The notes under the pieces: model-generated
Database searches by the model: none
What the model saw: the letters and a program-made list of their open reading frames with translations, nothing else
Told to the model about the DNA's origin: nothing
NCBI GenBank assembly: GCA_031431435.1
Contig: JANPDI010000155.1
Location: 22,353-86,352 of the forward strand
Length of the DNA stretch: 64,000 nt
Source of the DNA: UKL13-2 sp031431435
GTDB taxonomy: Bacteria > Pseudomonadota > Gammaproteobacteria > Burkholderiales > Usitatibacteraceae
Direction of reading: 5' to 3'
Shown: piece after piece, positions 17,593 to 26,147 of the stretch
Numbering within the stretch: the first letter of the stretch is position 1
Layout of the letters: every line of letters starts with the position of its first letter
Position numbers and translations under genes: made by a program

Positions 17593-18774
17593 TTATGATT
17601 CTGCCGGAACCGGTTTTGGTTCATCCCGGCGATTGCTGCCGGCAATGATTTTGTATTCATACAGCCGGCACTCGATCTTGCCGTTGAACAGCGGCGTTTT
17701 TTTGCTGGTGCTGAGGCGGATGCCTTTTGGCAGGTTGGTATCACCGGAGAAAAAATACGCGCGCCAACCGGCAAATTTTTGTTTTAGCAAATCACCGAGC
17801 TTCGGATAAAGCGCCGCCAACTCCTCTGCGTCGCCCAGCCGGTCGCCATATGGTGGATTGGTCACCAGCACGCCGGTGTCGGTGGGCGCCGAGACCTCCA
17901 GAATGTTGGCTTGTTTTAGCTGCACACAATCACCCAAGCCATTGGCGACCAAATTTTCGCGCGCAAACCTGAGCTGCTCGCCATACATGTCCGAGCCAAA
18001 AATGTGCGAAATGTTTCTTTTCTTTTCGGCCGCACGCGCCTCGTCGACGATTTTTTTCCATTGTGCGGCATCGAAGTTTTTTAATCGCTCGAGCGCATAG
18101 GTGCGGACGTTGCCGCCGGACAGGCCAGGCGCAATATTTAGCGCCATCTCAGCCGCCTCGACCAGAAACGTACCGCTGCCGCACATCGGGTCAAAAAACG
18201 ATTCATCCGGCTGCCAACCGGAAAGCGCGATGATGCCCGCCGCCAGATTTTTTTTCAACGGCGCATCACCTGTGTGATCCCGGCTGCCACGCTTGAATAA
18301 CGGCTCGCCGGATAAATCAATGTAGAGGGTACATTCAGTCGGGCTCAAAAACGCATGCACCCGAACATCAGGCTCTCTGACGGCCACCGACGGGCGTTTG
18401 TCCATTACTTCGCGGAATTTATCGGCAATGGCATCCTTGATGCGCAGCGTGACAAAGTCGAGACTCTTTACCGGCGAGCGCTGCGCGTTGACTTCGACCT
18501 TGATGGTGCGCGAGACATCAAACCACGACGTCCAGGCCAGCAGCAATGCGGCATCATAGATATCGTGCTCGCTTTGGTATTCAAAGTGCGCCACGCGCCA
18601 CAACACACGGGTGGCGACGCGCGAATGCAAATTTGCGCGGTAGGCTGATGCCCAATCGCCGGCAAACGTGACGCCGGCATCTGCGGGTGTGACTGTGGTG
18701 GCACCGCATTTGACCAGTTCGCCGGCCAAAATGGGCGCCAGTCCGCGCGGACAGGGGCAAAAAAAAGTTTCCAA
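17593..18774 (-). CDS. THUMP-domain 23S rRNA (guanine-N2) methyltransferase, RlmL-like
   Basis: 393 residues from a TTG at 18774, chosen because the translation then begins METFFCPCPRGLAPIL, the usual N-terminus. A THUMP RNA-binding domain (about 45-155) precedes a SAM-dependent methylase with DPMCGSGTFLVEAA (motif I region, about 195-208) and the catalytic NPPYG (about 306-310). This matches the N-terminal half of RlmKL, which makes m2G2445 in 23S rRNA; the RlmK half is absent, as is usual outside enterobacteria. It begins 10 bases after hemJ. Confidence 0.9.
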   Translation of the reverse strand: METFFCPCPRGLAPILAGELVKCGATTVTPADAGVTFAGDWASAYRANLHSRVATRVLWRVAHFEYQSEHDIYDAALLLAWTSWFDVSRTIKVEVNAQRSPVKSLDFVTLRIKDAIADKFREVMDKRPSVAVREPDVRVHAFLSPTECTLYIDLSGEPLFKRGSRDHTGDAPLKKNLAAGIIALSGWQPDESFFDPMCGSGTFLVEAAEMALNIAPGLSGGNVRTYALERLKNFDAAQWKKIVDEARAAEKKRNISHIFGSDMYGEQLRFARENLVANGLGDCVQLKQANILEVSAPTDTGVLVTNPPYGDRLGDAEELAALYPKLGDLLKQKFAGWRAYFFSGDTNLPKGIRLSTSKKTPLFNGKIECRLYEYKIIAGSNRRDEPKPVPAES

Positions 18775-18784
18775 TTGATTTCCG

Positions 18785-19213
18785 TTAAAACGGCTTCATC
18801 ACAACCAGCAAAACAATGCCGATCAATGCGGGTAAAGCCGGAATTTCATTGAGCCAGCGGTAAAACACGTGGCCATGTTTGTTGCGGTCGTGCTTAAAAT
18901 CGACCATCAGCTTGCCCAGGTAGAAATGGTGCGCAATCAGCACACCCACCAGGGCCAGTTTGGCGTGCATCCAGCCGGCACCAAAACCAATGCCGTAGCC
19001 GCCCCATAACCAGACGCCCAGCACGATGGTGAGGATCATCGATGGCGTCATGATGCCAAAGTAGAGTTTGCGCTCCATGATTTTGAAACGCGCGATTGAG
19101 ATCGGATCGCTTGCCTCGGTGTGATACACAAACAAACGCGGCAGATAAAAAATGCCGGCGAACCACGCCACCATAAAAACGATATGAAACGACTTGATCC
19201 AGAGCATGGTCAT
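18785..19213 (-). CDS. hemJ: Protoporphyrinogen oxidase HemJ-like (CopD/UPF0093) membrane protein
   Basis: 142 residues with four membrane segments. HemJ oxidises protoporphyrinogen IX to protoporphyrin IX in bacteria that lack HemG and HemY. The conserved His in KSFHIVFMVAWFAGIFYLPRLF, the MHAKLALV His-Lys segment and the HHFYLGK and RWLNEIPALPALIGIVLLVVMKPF C-terminus fit the family. The start ATG overlaps the kdsC stop as ATGA. Confidence 0.9.
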   Translation of the reverse strand: MTMLWIKSFHIVFMVAWFAGIFYLPRLFVYHTEASDPISIARFKIMERKLYFGIMTPSMILTIVLGVWLWGGYGIGFGAGWMHAKLALVGVLIAHHFYLGKLMVDFKHDRNKHGHVFYRWLNEIPALPALIGIVLLVVMKPF

Positions 19214-19746
19214 ACCAGCAGTCGCGCCAAAGCCGCGTCATAGGTGCCCTGCGCACGCATGATAACTTCACAAAATTCACGAACCGCACCGTGGCCGCCG
19301 TACTTCTTTGTAACCATGTCGACGCGCGATGTCACGTCCTCAGGCGCGCCCGGCACAGACGCCGAAAAGCCGCAGTGGATGAGGATTGGCAAATCAACAA
19401 TATCGTCGCCAATCGACGCCACTTCAGCCTGGGTGAGTTTTAATTTTTTGCAAATTGCACGGTACGCCGCCGCTTTGTTGTCCACACCCATCATCAGGTG
19501 GGTGATGCCGAGATCCTTGGCGCGTCGCGCCAGCCCTTTGGATGAACGCCCGGAAATAATCGCCAGCGCCACACCGCTTTGCTGCAACATTTTTAGGCCG
19601 TGCCCGTCGAGGGTATTAAAAACCTTGAGTTCTTCACCCTTTGCCCCGTAATACAGGCTGCCATCGGTGAGCACGCCGTCGACGTCAAAAATAGCGAGTT
19701 TAATGTTGCGAATTTTTGCGGCAAACGATTTCTTGACCGTCATCAC
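19210..19746 (-). CDS. kdsC: 3-deoxy-D-manno-octulosonate-8-phosphate phosphatase
   Basis: 178 residues. Removes phosphate from KDO-8-P in lipid A/LPS core synthesis. HAD motif I is FDVDGVLTDG (about 20-29), motif II ISGRSS, motif III Lys in the AICKKLKLT region and motif IV GDDIVDLPIL. It overlaps kdsD by 4 bases and hemJ by 4, so kdsD-kdsC-hemJ form one tightly coupled unit. Confidence 0.95.
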   Translation of the reverse strand: MMTVKKSFAAKIRNIKLAIFDVDGVLTDGSLYYGAKGEELKVFNTLDGHGLKMLQQSGVALAIISGRSSKGLARRAKDLGITHLMMGVDNKAAAYRAICKKLKLTQAEVASIGDDIVDLPILIHCGFSASVPGAPEDVTSRVDMVTKKYGGHGAVREFCEVIMRAQGTYDAALARLLV

Positions 19747-20759
19747 AACACTCCGGCGCGCATCAAGTCGAGCACGTGCACGGCGCCGATGAGCTTGCTA
19801 TCGGCGTCGACCACCAACAATCCGGACGCGGCAATCTTGTGGCGCTGAATCACGTCCGCCGCTTCAACCGCAAGCTTGTCAGCGGCAATGGTTTTAGGTG
19901 AACGGGTCATAACGTCGCACACACGCACGGTGCGGATGTTGTCGTGGTTTTCCAGTACGCGGCGTAAATCACCATCGCTGAATACGCCGGCCAGTGTGCC
20001 ATTTGCGTTGACCACCGCGGTCATACCAAGGCCTTTTTTAGACATTTCCAGAATGGCGTCGGTCAATAACGCATCATCGGCAACCATTGGCAATCGCTCA
20101 CCGCTGACCATCACATCGGCGACGCGGACCAGCAGCCGCCGTCCGAGCGAGCCGCCCGGATGATGCATCGCAAAATCTTCCTCGCCAAACCCGCGCGCAT
20201 CGAGCAGCGTCACCGCCAACGCGTCGCCCAGCGCCAACGTCGCCGTGGTGCTGGCGGTGGGCGCGAGGTTGAGCGGACAGGCTTCCTTGGCAACGGCGGT
20301 ATCGAGATGCACAGTGGCCGCCTTGGACAGGGTCGAATCGGCGCGCCCGGTCATGGCGATGATCGGTGTGCCGCGTCGTTTGAGTTGCGGCAGAATTTTG
20401 ACGATTTCATCACTCTCGCCGGAGTTTGAGATGGCGATGACCACGTCATCCCTGGTAATCATGCCAAGGTCGCCGTGTGAGGCTTCGCCCGGATGCATAA
20501 AAAAAGACGGTGTGCCGGTCGAGGCAAGGGTCGAGGCAATCTTGGAGCCGATGTGCCCGCTTTTACCCATGCCGGTCACAACAATGCGGCCCTTGTTTTC
20601 GGTCGCCTCAAACATCAATTTGTGCGCGGCGATAAAAGCATCGCCGAGCGTCCCGGCGAGGGCACGCACGGCGTCGGCTTCTATTTCAAGCGTTTCGCGA
20701 GCCAGCGCCAGCGTTTTGGCCGTGTCGGCGACGCTGCGGGAAGGTATGATGTTGGGCAT
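19743..20759 (-). CDS. kdsD: D-arabinose-5-phosphate isomerase (KdsD/KpsF/GutQ family)
   Basis: 338 residues. Converts ribulose-5-P to arabinose-5-P, the first committed step to KDO. The N-terminal SIS domain shows VVTGMGKSGHIGSKIASTLASTGTPSFF and ISNSGESDEIV; two CBS domains occupy about 210-338 (VADVMVSGERLP and VCDVMTRSPKT). Placement directly upstream of kdsC supports the KDO role rather than glucitol use. The start is 68 bases from the divergent antiporter gene. Confidence 0.95.
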   Translation of the reverse strand: MPNIIPSRSVADTAKTLALARETLEIEADAVRALAGTLGDAFIAAHKLMFEATENKGRIVVTGMGKSGHIGSKIASTLASTGTPSFFMHPGEASHGDLGMITRDDVVIAISNSGESDEIVKILPQLKRRGTPIIAMTGRADSTLSKAATVHLDTAVAKEACPLNLAPTASTTATLALGDALAVTLLDARGFGEEDFAMHHPGGSLGRRLLVRVADVMVSGERLPMVADDALLTDAILEMSKKGLGMTAVVNANGTLAGVFSDGDLRRVLENHDNIRTVRVCDVMTRSPKTIAADKLAVEAADVIQRHKIAASGLLVVDADSKLIGAVHVLDLMRAGVL

Positions 20760-20827
20760 ACGCTATTTTATGCGCCAAGCGTGTATTTACCAAGCCGCTT
20801 GCATCCGGCGGCCAATTGACCCTTCTT

Positions 20828-22804
20828 ATGCACGATTCAACCCTATCGCTGGTGGTCATCCTGCTTGCCACCGCCGTGGTCACGGTGGTGCTGTTCCGCC
20901 GCCTGCAAATGCCGGCGATTTTGGGTTATTTGATTGTCGGTATCGCCATCGGGCCCCACGCGGCCGGGCTTGTACCGGACAGCGAAGGCACGCGTTATTT
21001 GGCCGAATTCGGCGTGGTGTTTTTGATGTTTTCGATCGGGCTCGAATTTTCGCTTTCGCAACTGGTTGCCATGCGTCGCATCGTGTTCGGCTTTGGTGCC
21101 GCACAAGTTGCGTTGACCATTGCCGCCGGCGGTGCAATCACGTTGCTTGCCGGTCAAACCTGGCAGACCAGCCTGATTGTCGGCGGCGTATTGGCGATGT
21201 CATCGACCGCCATCATTTCCAAAATCCTAGCCGAACAGGCGGCGCTGCATTCGGTCCACGGTAAACAAACCATGGGCGTCTTGCTGTTTCAGGACCTCGC
21301 GGTGATTCCATTGCTGGTGTTGGTGCCGGTGCTGGGGCTTTCCACCGAGGCGGTGCTGTCGGTGGTCGGTCTGTCGCTGCTCAAAGCGCTGGCCGCGCTC
21401 GCCGTCATCCTATTTTTGGGTCAGCGGCTGATGCGTCCGCTGTTTCATCTGGTTGCCGCGCAGAAATCATCGGAGCTGTTTGTTCTAACGGTACTGCTGG
21501 TCACACTCGGGCTGGCGTTGGCCACCGAGAAGGCCGGGTTGTCGCTGGCACTTGGCGCCTTTCTCGCCGGCATGCTAATTGCCGAAACCGAGTACCGCTA
21601 TCAAGTGGAAGACGATATCAAGCCGTTTCGGGATGTGTTGCTCGGGTTGTTTTTTATCACCATCGGCATGCTGCTCAATTTCGGCGCGTTGTGGACCAAT
21701 CTGGTCTATGTGTTGCTGGTGCTGGTGGTGCTACTCACCGTCAAATTTCTGATTGTGTTTGGTCTGGGGCTGGTGTTTGGCAGCGAACGGGCGGTCTGCC
21801 TGCGCGTCGCATTGGCGCTGGCACCTGCCGGTGAGTTTGGTTTTGTGTTGCTGGCCGTTGCCGACAAGTCAAAGGCGCTGCCTGCAAACGTGTTGCAAAT
21901 CGTGCTGGCTGCCGCCGTCATCTCGATGCTGCTGTCGCCACTGTTGTTCAAATACATGGAAAAAGTTGTCCTGTATTTTGTTGCGGCCGAATGGGAAATG
22001 CGCGCGGTCCAGTTGCAGCAGCTGGCGGTACAGGCGATGAAGCAGCGCGGGCACGTCATCATTGCCGGCTACGGCCGATCCGGCCAAAGTCTTGCGCGGT
22101 TTCTGGAGCAGGAAAAAATTGCGGTCATCGCCCTTGACGCCGACCCAATGCGGGTCAAACAAGCCGCCGCCGCCGGGGACTCGGTATTGTTTGGTGATGC
22201 CAGCCGCCGTGAGGTGTTGACGGCCGCGGGGTTGGCGCGCGCCTCGGCGCTGGTGGTCAGCTTTGCCGACACGGCGATGGCACTGAAAATTATTTCGCAC
22301 GTGCGTATTTTGAAACCGGATTTGCCGATCATCGTGCGGACCTTCGACGACAGTGATGTTGAACGGCTGAAAAAAGCCGGTGCGGATGAAATTGTCGCCG
22401 AGGTGATCGAGGGCTCGTTGATGCTCGCCACCCAGACCATGCTGTTGCTGGGGACGCCGTTGAATCGCGTGCTATTGCGACTCAGGACGGTGCGTAGTGA
22501 ACGTTATGAATTGATGCGCGGTTTTTTCCCGGGCGCGACGGACGAGGACGACGGCGGGCTGGATTTTGACCAGCCGCGCCTGCAATCGATTGTGATCGAC
22601 GCGGATGCGGCCGCCGTTGGGAAAACCCTTGCCACGCTTGACGTCGGCCAGACCGGCGTGTTTTTGACGGCATTGAGGCGCGATGGGCAGCGGCAGATGG
22701 CGCCGCCGCCGGATACCCGCTTGCAAGTGGGCGACGTGTTGATTCTGAACGGCTCTCCCGAGCATCTTGCGCGGGCCGAAATGCTGATCATGCAGGGCGG
22801 TTAA
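20828..22804 (+). CDS. Monovalent cation:proton antiporter-2 (KefB/KefC-like) with TrkA domains
   Basis: 658 residues from the ATG at 20828; a TTG at 20816 is in frame but less likely. The first 385 or so residues form about 12 membrane helices of the CPA2 exchanger. A RCK/TrkA-N domain follows (HVIIAGYGRSGQSLARFL, Rossmann GxGxxG-like), then a TrkA-C domain to the end (LDVGQTGVFLTALRRDGQ, GDVLILNGSPEHL). It probably exports potassium in exchange for protons. Its position opposite kdsD is common in betaproteobacteria. The glutathione-binding residues of true KefC were not checked. Confidence 0.93.
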   Translation: MHDSTLSLVVILLATAVVTVVLFRRLQMPAILGYLIVGIAIGPHAAGLVPDSEGTRYLAEFGVVFLMFSIGLEFSLSQLVAMRRIVFGFGAAQVALTIAAGGAITLLAGQTWQTSLIVGGVLAMSSTAIISKILAEQAALHSVHGKQTMGVLLFQDLAVIPLLVLVPVLGLSTEAVLSVVGLSLLKALAALAVILFLGQRLMRPLFHLVAAQKSSELFVLTVLLVTLGLALATEKAGLSLALGAFLAGMLIAETEYRYQVEDDIKPFRDVLLGLFFITIGMLLNFGALWTNLVYVLLVLVVLLTVKFLIVFGLGLVFGSERAVCLRVALALAPAGEFGFVLLAVADKSKALPANVLQIVLAAAVISMLLSPLLFKYMEKVVLYFVAAEWEMRAVQLQQLAVQAMKQRGHVIIAGYGRSGQSLARFLEQEKIAVIALDADPMRVKQAAAAGDSVLFGDASRREVLTAAGLARASALVVSFADTAMALKIISHVRILKPDLPIIVRTFDDSDVERLKKAGADEIVAEVIEGSLMLATQTMLLLGTPLNRVLLRLRTVRSERYELMRGFFPGATDEDDGGLDFDQPRLQSIVIDADAAAVGKTLATLDVGQTGVFLTALRRDGQRQMAPPPDTRLQVGDVLILNGSPEHLARAEMLIMQGG

Positions 22805-22997
22805 GATATTGTCACGGAAGATGGCAAAAAAGCCTGTCGGCGCGAACGAATAGAGCCTGCGCATGCCCAACATGCGGCACATCCCGCGATGGCGGAAATC
22901 GGTTACAACTCGACCTGTTTTTTGCCGGTCGCGGGTCTATACTTTTCGCTGACGTCAGGCTCGATGACCCGGAAAATACGCTTTGGAGGCACCCACC

Positions 22998-23705
22998 ATG
23001 CAACGCATTTCCCATTCCGTTTCCAATTCAACCCCCGGTGCCGTTTCGCCGCCACCGGTTGACCGCCTGCGCCGCGTGTTGTTTTGTGCACTGGCGGGGT
23101 TCATGGCGATCGGCGCCGCGTTGATGACGATGCCCGCCGAAGCGCGTGTCAGCACCTCGATCGGCGTGAACATCGGCGGACCGAATTTTTCGATCGGCGT
23201 GGGTCACCACCATGGTTTTTATCCACGCCATGGTTATTGGGGTGCGGGCCGCCACGGTGGGCCGCGGCTTTCGATTGGACTGACGGTACCGCTGTTGCCG
23301 ATCGGCTACAGCACCTACTGGTATGGTGCTTCGCCGTATTACACCTATCGCGACGAATATTACGTTGCCGATGGTCGCGGTTATCGCGTGGTTGATGCGC
23401 CGCGCGCCGATCCGATTTTTTCCGCACCCGGTCCGGCGCCGGTGGTTGCCGCACCGCCATCATCGATCAGCAACGGTCCCACGCCTGTTTATGAACAGAC
23501 CGCACGTGAAGGCCAGTTATATGCGTATCCACGCAATGGCCAGTCGGAGACCAACGCAACATTTGATCGCATTGAATGTGAAACCTGGGGTACCAAGCAA
23601 ACCGGTTTTCACCCCGGTCAATCAGCCGACAATACAGAGAAGAAAAGCGACTACCAACGCGCGGTGGTCGCCTGTCTTGAAGGGCGCGGTTACAGCGTCA
23701 AATAA
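22998..23705 (+). CDS. Secreted Gly/Tyr/His-rich hypothetical protein (DUF6515-like)
   Basis: 235 residues from the ATG at 22998, supported by TTTGGAGG 9 bases upstream. A long N-region precedes a hydrophobic signal segment (VLFCALAGFMAIGAALM) with likely cleavage after AEA. The middle is low-complexity Gly/His/Tyr (GHHHGFYPRHGYWGAG), and the C-terminus contains a conserved module (YAYPRNGQSETNATFDRIEC and DYQRAVVACLEGRGYSVK) found in many proteobacterial envelope proteins. Two Cys could pair. The function is unknown. Confidence 0.85.
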   Translation: MQRISHSVSNSTPGAVSPPPVDRLRRVLFCALAGFMAIGAALMTMPAEARVSTSIGVNIGGPNFSIGVGHHHGFYPRHGYWGAGRHGGPRLSIGLTVPLLPIGYSTYWYGASPYYTYRDEYYVADGRGYRVVDAPRADPIFSAPGPAPVVAAPPSSISNGPTPVYEQTAREGQLYAYPRNGQSETNATFDRIECETWGTKQTGFHPGQSADNTEKKSDYQRAVVACLEGRGYSVK

Positions 23706-23720
23706 CGCGCGCCCGACAGG

Positions 23721-24098
23721 TTAGCGACGGTTCGGATTGTTTGGACGGCGGTCACGGTAATCCGGCACGCGGTCGCCGTCGCGATCCCAGCGACCACGAT
23801 TCAGATACCAACCGCCTTGCCGCGACTCCCAGCGGTGCGGATAATAGTGATGGCCGTGCCGCGCACGAACCCAGTTGCCGGCGACCCAAACGTGCCGATG
23901 GCGGTGCCAATTCCAGTAGCCCGGTACCCAGACATAACCGACCCGCTCTGGCTGCGCCACTTCGTATCGCGGTGCCGGCGGCGCGATATTGATCGACAGA
24001 TCGGCTGACACGCTTGCTTCGGCAGTTGCTGGCGATACTGTGGCAGACATGCCGGCAGCGGATAACAACACCGCAAAAACGAAATTTCGTGTTGACAT
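23721..24098 (-). CDS. YXWGXW-repeat exported protein
   Basis: 125 residues from the ATG at 24098, preceded by AAGGGA. A signal peptide (FVFAVLLSAAGMSATVSPATA) is followed by aromatic repeats of the YXWGXW type (YVWVPGYWNW, HVWVAGNWVR, HYYPHRWE) and a basic, Asp/Arg/Asn-rich tail (DGDRVPDYRDRRPNNPNRR). Proteins of this kind are small exported or envelope proteins of unknown role. It converges on the Gly/Tyr-rich gene. Confidence 0.85.
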   Translation of the reverse strand: MSTRNFVFAVLLSAAGMSATVSPATAEASVSADLSINIAPPAPRYEVAQPERVGYVWVPGYWNWHRHRHVWVAGNWVRARHGHHYYPHRWESRQGGWYLNRGRWDRDGDRVPDYRDRRPNNPNRR

Positions 24099-24355
24099 GA
24101 TTTTTCCCTTCAGCGTGCCGTTTAACAGGCGATACAAACAATCGAACGGCTGGCGATCATGTTTGTTATAACGCCGGAAACCGCACTTGGCCGACGCAAA
24201 TTGTCGGAAATTATTTGTAAGCAACTGTGATTACGAAGGCGCAAACCGGCCGACGGTGCGCGGCAAGCGCGTGTTGCAATCAGTGACCGGCTGGCGAAAG
24301 CGTGTTTCGACCAGCCGGCGTACAATTTATGTTCGTTTCTTTCCGGGAGAAAAAA

Positions 24356-24763
24356 GTGAACAAAAAATTCATTGTTTCGTCGCTTGTCGTCGCCTTTGCC
24401 TCGTTGATGTTGGGCTTTGTGGTTCACGCCCTGCTGCTGCAGGCCGACTATGCGCGGTTGCCGAATATGTACCGCTCGGAGGCAGGCAGTCAGGGGTATT
24501 TCGGCTACATGTTATTTGCGCATCTGTTGATTGGTATCGGCATGACGTGGATTTATCAACGTGGCATTGAAGCCGGCAAGCCGTTTGTGATGCAAGGCGT
24601 GCGATTCGGCGCCGCGGTATCCGTTGTCTCGATCATTCCGATGTATCTGATCTATTTTGCGGTTCAACCGATGCCGTCGGATCTGGTTGCCCAGCAAATT
24701 GTGTTCAGTACCATCGGGGCCCTGGTGCTGGGGGTTGTCACGGCGTGGATGAATCGAACCTGA
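24356..24763 (+). CDS. Small inner-membrane protein, unrecognised
   Basis: 135 residues from the GTG at 24356 (GGGAGAAAA immediately upstream); the longer frame from 24302 lacks a ribosome site. Four hydrophobic segments are visible: FIVSSLVVAFASLMLGFVVHAL, the YMLFAHLLIGIGMTWIY region, AAVSVVSIIPMYLIYFAV and FSTIGALVLGVVTAWM. No conserved motif is recognised. It is followed after 15 bases by the DUF1428 gene, so the two are probably co-transcribed. Confidence 0.8.
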   Translation: MNKKFIVSSLVVAFASLMLGFVVHALLLQADYARLPNMYRSEAGSQGYFGYMLFAHLLIGIGMTWIYQRGIEAGKPFVMQGVRFGAAVSVVSIIPMYLIYFAVQPMPSDLVAQQIVFSTIGALVLGVVTAWMNRT

Positions 24764-24778
24764 TCAGGGAGAAATGTG

Positions 24779-25141
24779 ATGGCCAAATATGTCGATGGCT
24801 TTGTGGTGCCGGTTCCCAAGGCAAATCTAGACGCTTACCGCCGCATGGCGCGCAAGGCCGGCAAGGTTTGGCGCGAACATGGCGCACTCGAGTATGTTGA
24901 GTGCATCGCAGACGACGTCAAGCCCGGCAAACGGACGTCGTTTCCGCAAAGTGTGAAGCTCAAGCCGGACGAAGTGGTGATCTTTTCGTATATTGTTTAC
25001 AAATCACGCGCGCAGCGTGATCAGGTCAACAAAAAAGTGATGGCCGATCCGCGGCTGGCGGCGTTGATGAATCCCAAGGCGATGCCGTTTGATGGCAAGC
25101 GCATGTTTTATGGCGGCTTCAAGCTGCTGGTGGCGGTATAG
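24779..25141 (+). CDS. DUF1428-family protein
   Basis: 120 residues. The start is the ATG at 24779; a GTG immediately before it is an alternative, and GGGAGA is upstream. The sequence YVDGFVVPVPKANLDAYRRMARKAGKVWREHGALEY, with DRT-like spacing to MPFDGKRMFYGGFK, is characteristic of this dimeric alpha-beta barrel family, whose function is unknown. No signal peptide. Confidence 0.92.
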   Translation: MAKYVDGFVVPVPKANLDAYRRMARKAGKVWREHGALEYVECIADDVKPGKRTSFPQSVKLKPDEVVIFSYIVYKSRAQRDQVNKKVMADPRLAALMNPKAMPFDGKRMFYGGFKLLVAV

Positions 25142-25172
25142 CGCGGAATACGAACGCAAACAGAAGTCGTTT

Positions 25173-25215
25173 AACGGCGGGCGTTTTCTGGCATTTTTGC
25201 CTAAAAACGCCCGCA
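25173..25215. repeat. REP-like palindrome, clear copy
   Basis: GGCGGGCGTTTTCTGGCA and TGCCTAAAAACGCCCGC flank a T-run, with tail AGCCATTAGCG. It lies between the DUF1428 gene and the convergent FAH-family gene, a typical REP position. Confidence 0.75.
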
Positions 25216-25268
25216 GCCATTAGCGTCTTTGATGCGCACCTTGGCCGATTTGGTACGGCCGGTAACGA

Positions 25269-26066
25269 TCAAACCACCCGCACACTCAGCGCGGGCAGGC
25301 CTTCAATGGCGCCTTCCATCAAATCGCCAACCACCACCGGCCCGACGTTTTCAGGTGTGCCTGAAAAAATAATGTCGCCGGCAAATAATTCGTTGGCGGC
25401 AGACAACTGCGCAATCTGCTCGGCCACCGACCAGATCATTTGATTCAAATTCGCATTTTGTTTGACCTGACCATTCACCTTGAGTGAGATCGCACCTTTG
25501 GTAAAGTGACCGACACGGCCGACCGGATGAATCGGGCCAAGCGGTGCCGAACGATCAAAACTCTTGCCGATTTCCCACGGCTTCTTTTGGTCGCCCATTG
25601 CACGTTGCAAATCACGCCGCGTCATGTCGAGCCCGATGGTGTAGCCAAACACGTGCTCAAGCGCTTTTTCAACCGGGATGTTTTTGCCGCCGCTTTTGAG
25701 CGCCGCTACCAGCTCAATTTCGTAGTGATAGTTCTTGGTCAGCGACGGGTAGGGATGGTCGGCGGTGCTGCGGATGGCAACGTTTTGAATCGCATCGGTC
25801 GGCTTTTGAAAAAAGAACGGTGGCTCACGGGTCGGGTCGCTTCCCATCTCGCGGGCGTGTGCGGCGTAGTTGCGGCCGATACAATAAATGCGGCGCACCG
25901 GAAATACCTGGCTACTGCCGACAATTGGAATGGTGACGCGGTTTACCTCGAATGGTGTTGTCGAATTCGCCACAGCGGTTACGCCTCCGGTTGATGCGCA
26001 TCCCGCCATGACGCCGCCAGCGGCAACAATTGATGTGGACAAAATGCGTCTGCGATTGGTATCCAT
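25269..26066 (-). CDS. Exported fumarylacetoacetate-hydrolase-fold protein with Tat/lipobox signal
   Basis: 265 residues. Residues about 50-265 are a normal FAH-family fold as in maleylpyruvate or fumarylpyruvate hydrolases (RRIYCIGRNYAAHAREMG, PPFFFQKPTDAI, NYHYEIELVAAL with the metal-binding acidic residues, FGYTIGLDMTRRDLQ, FSGTPENVG). The N-terminus, however, is NRRRILSTSIVAAGGVMAGC: a twin-arginine-like start and a lipobox. An exported or membrane-anchored FAH enzyme is unusual, since the family is normally cytoplasmic. It is monocistronic. Confidence 0.88.
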   Translation of the reverse strand: MDTNRRRILSTSIVAAGGVMAGCASTGGVTAVANSTTPFEVNRVTIPIVGSSQVFPVRRIYCIGRNYAAHAREMGSDPTREPPFFFQKPTDAIQNVAIRSTADHPYPSLTKNYHYEIELVAALKSGGKNIPVEKALEHVFGYTIGLDMTRRDLQRAMGDQKKPWEIGKSFDRSAPLGPIHPVGRVGHFTKGAISLKVNGQVKQNANLNQMIWSVAEQIAQLSAANELFAGDIIFSGTPENVGPVVVGDLMEGAIEGLPALSVRVV

Positions 26067-26147
26067 TTGATTCCCCCTTGAGTAGCGTTGCTCAGCGCTA
26101 ATTGTTCAGCAGCACCAGGGTTGCCGCATTGACCTGGGTCCAGAAAT

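Noticed and set aside
25345..25375. CGTTTTCAGG...CCTGAAAAA looks like another REP-like copy
   Set aside because: It encodes the conserved FSGTPENVG motif of FAH-family proteins, so the palindrome is coincidental.
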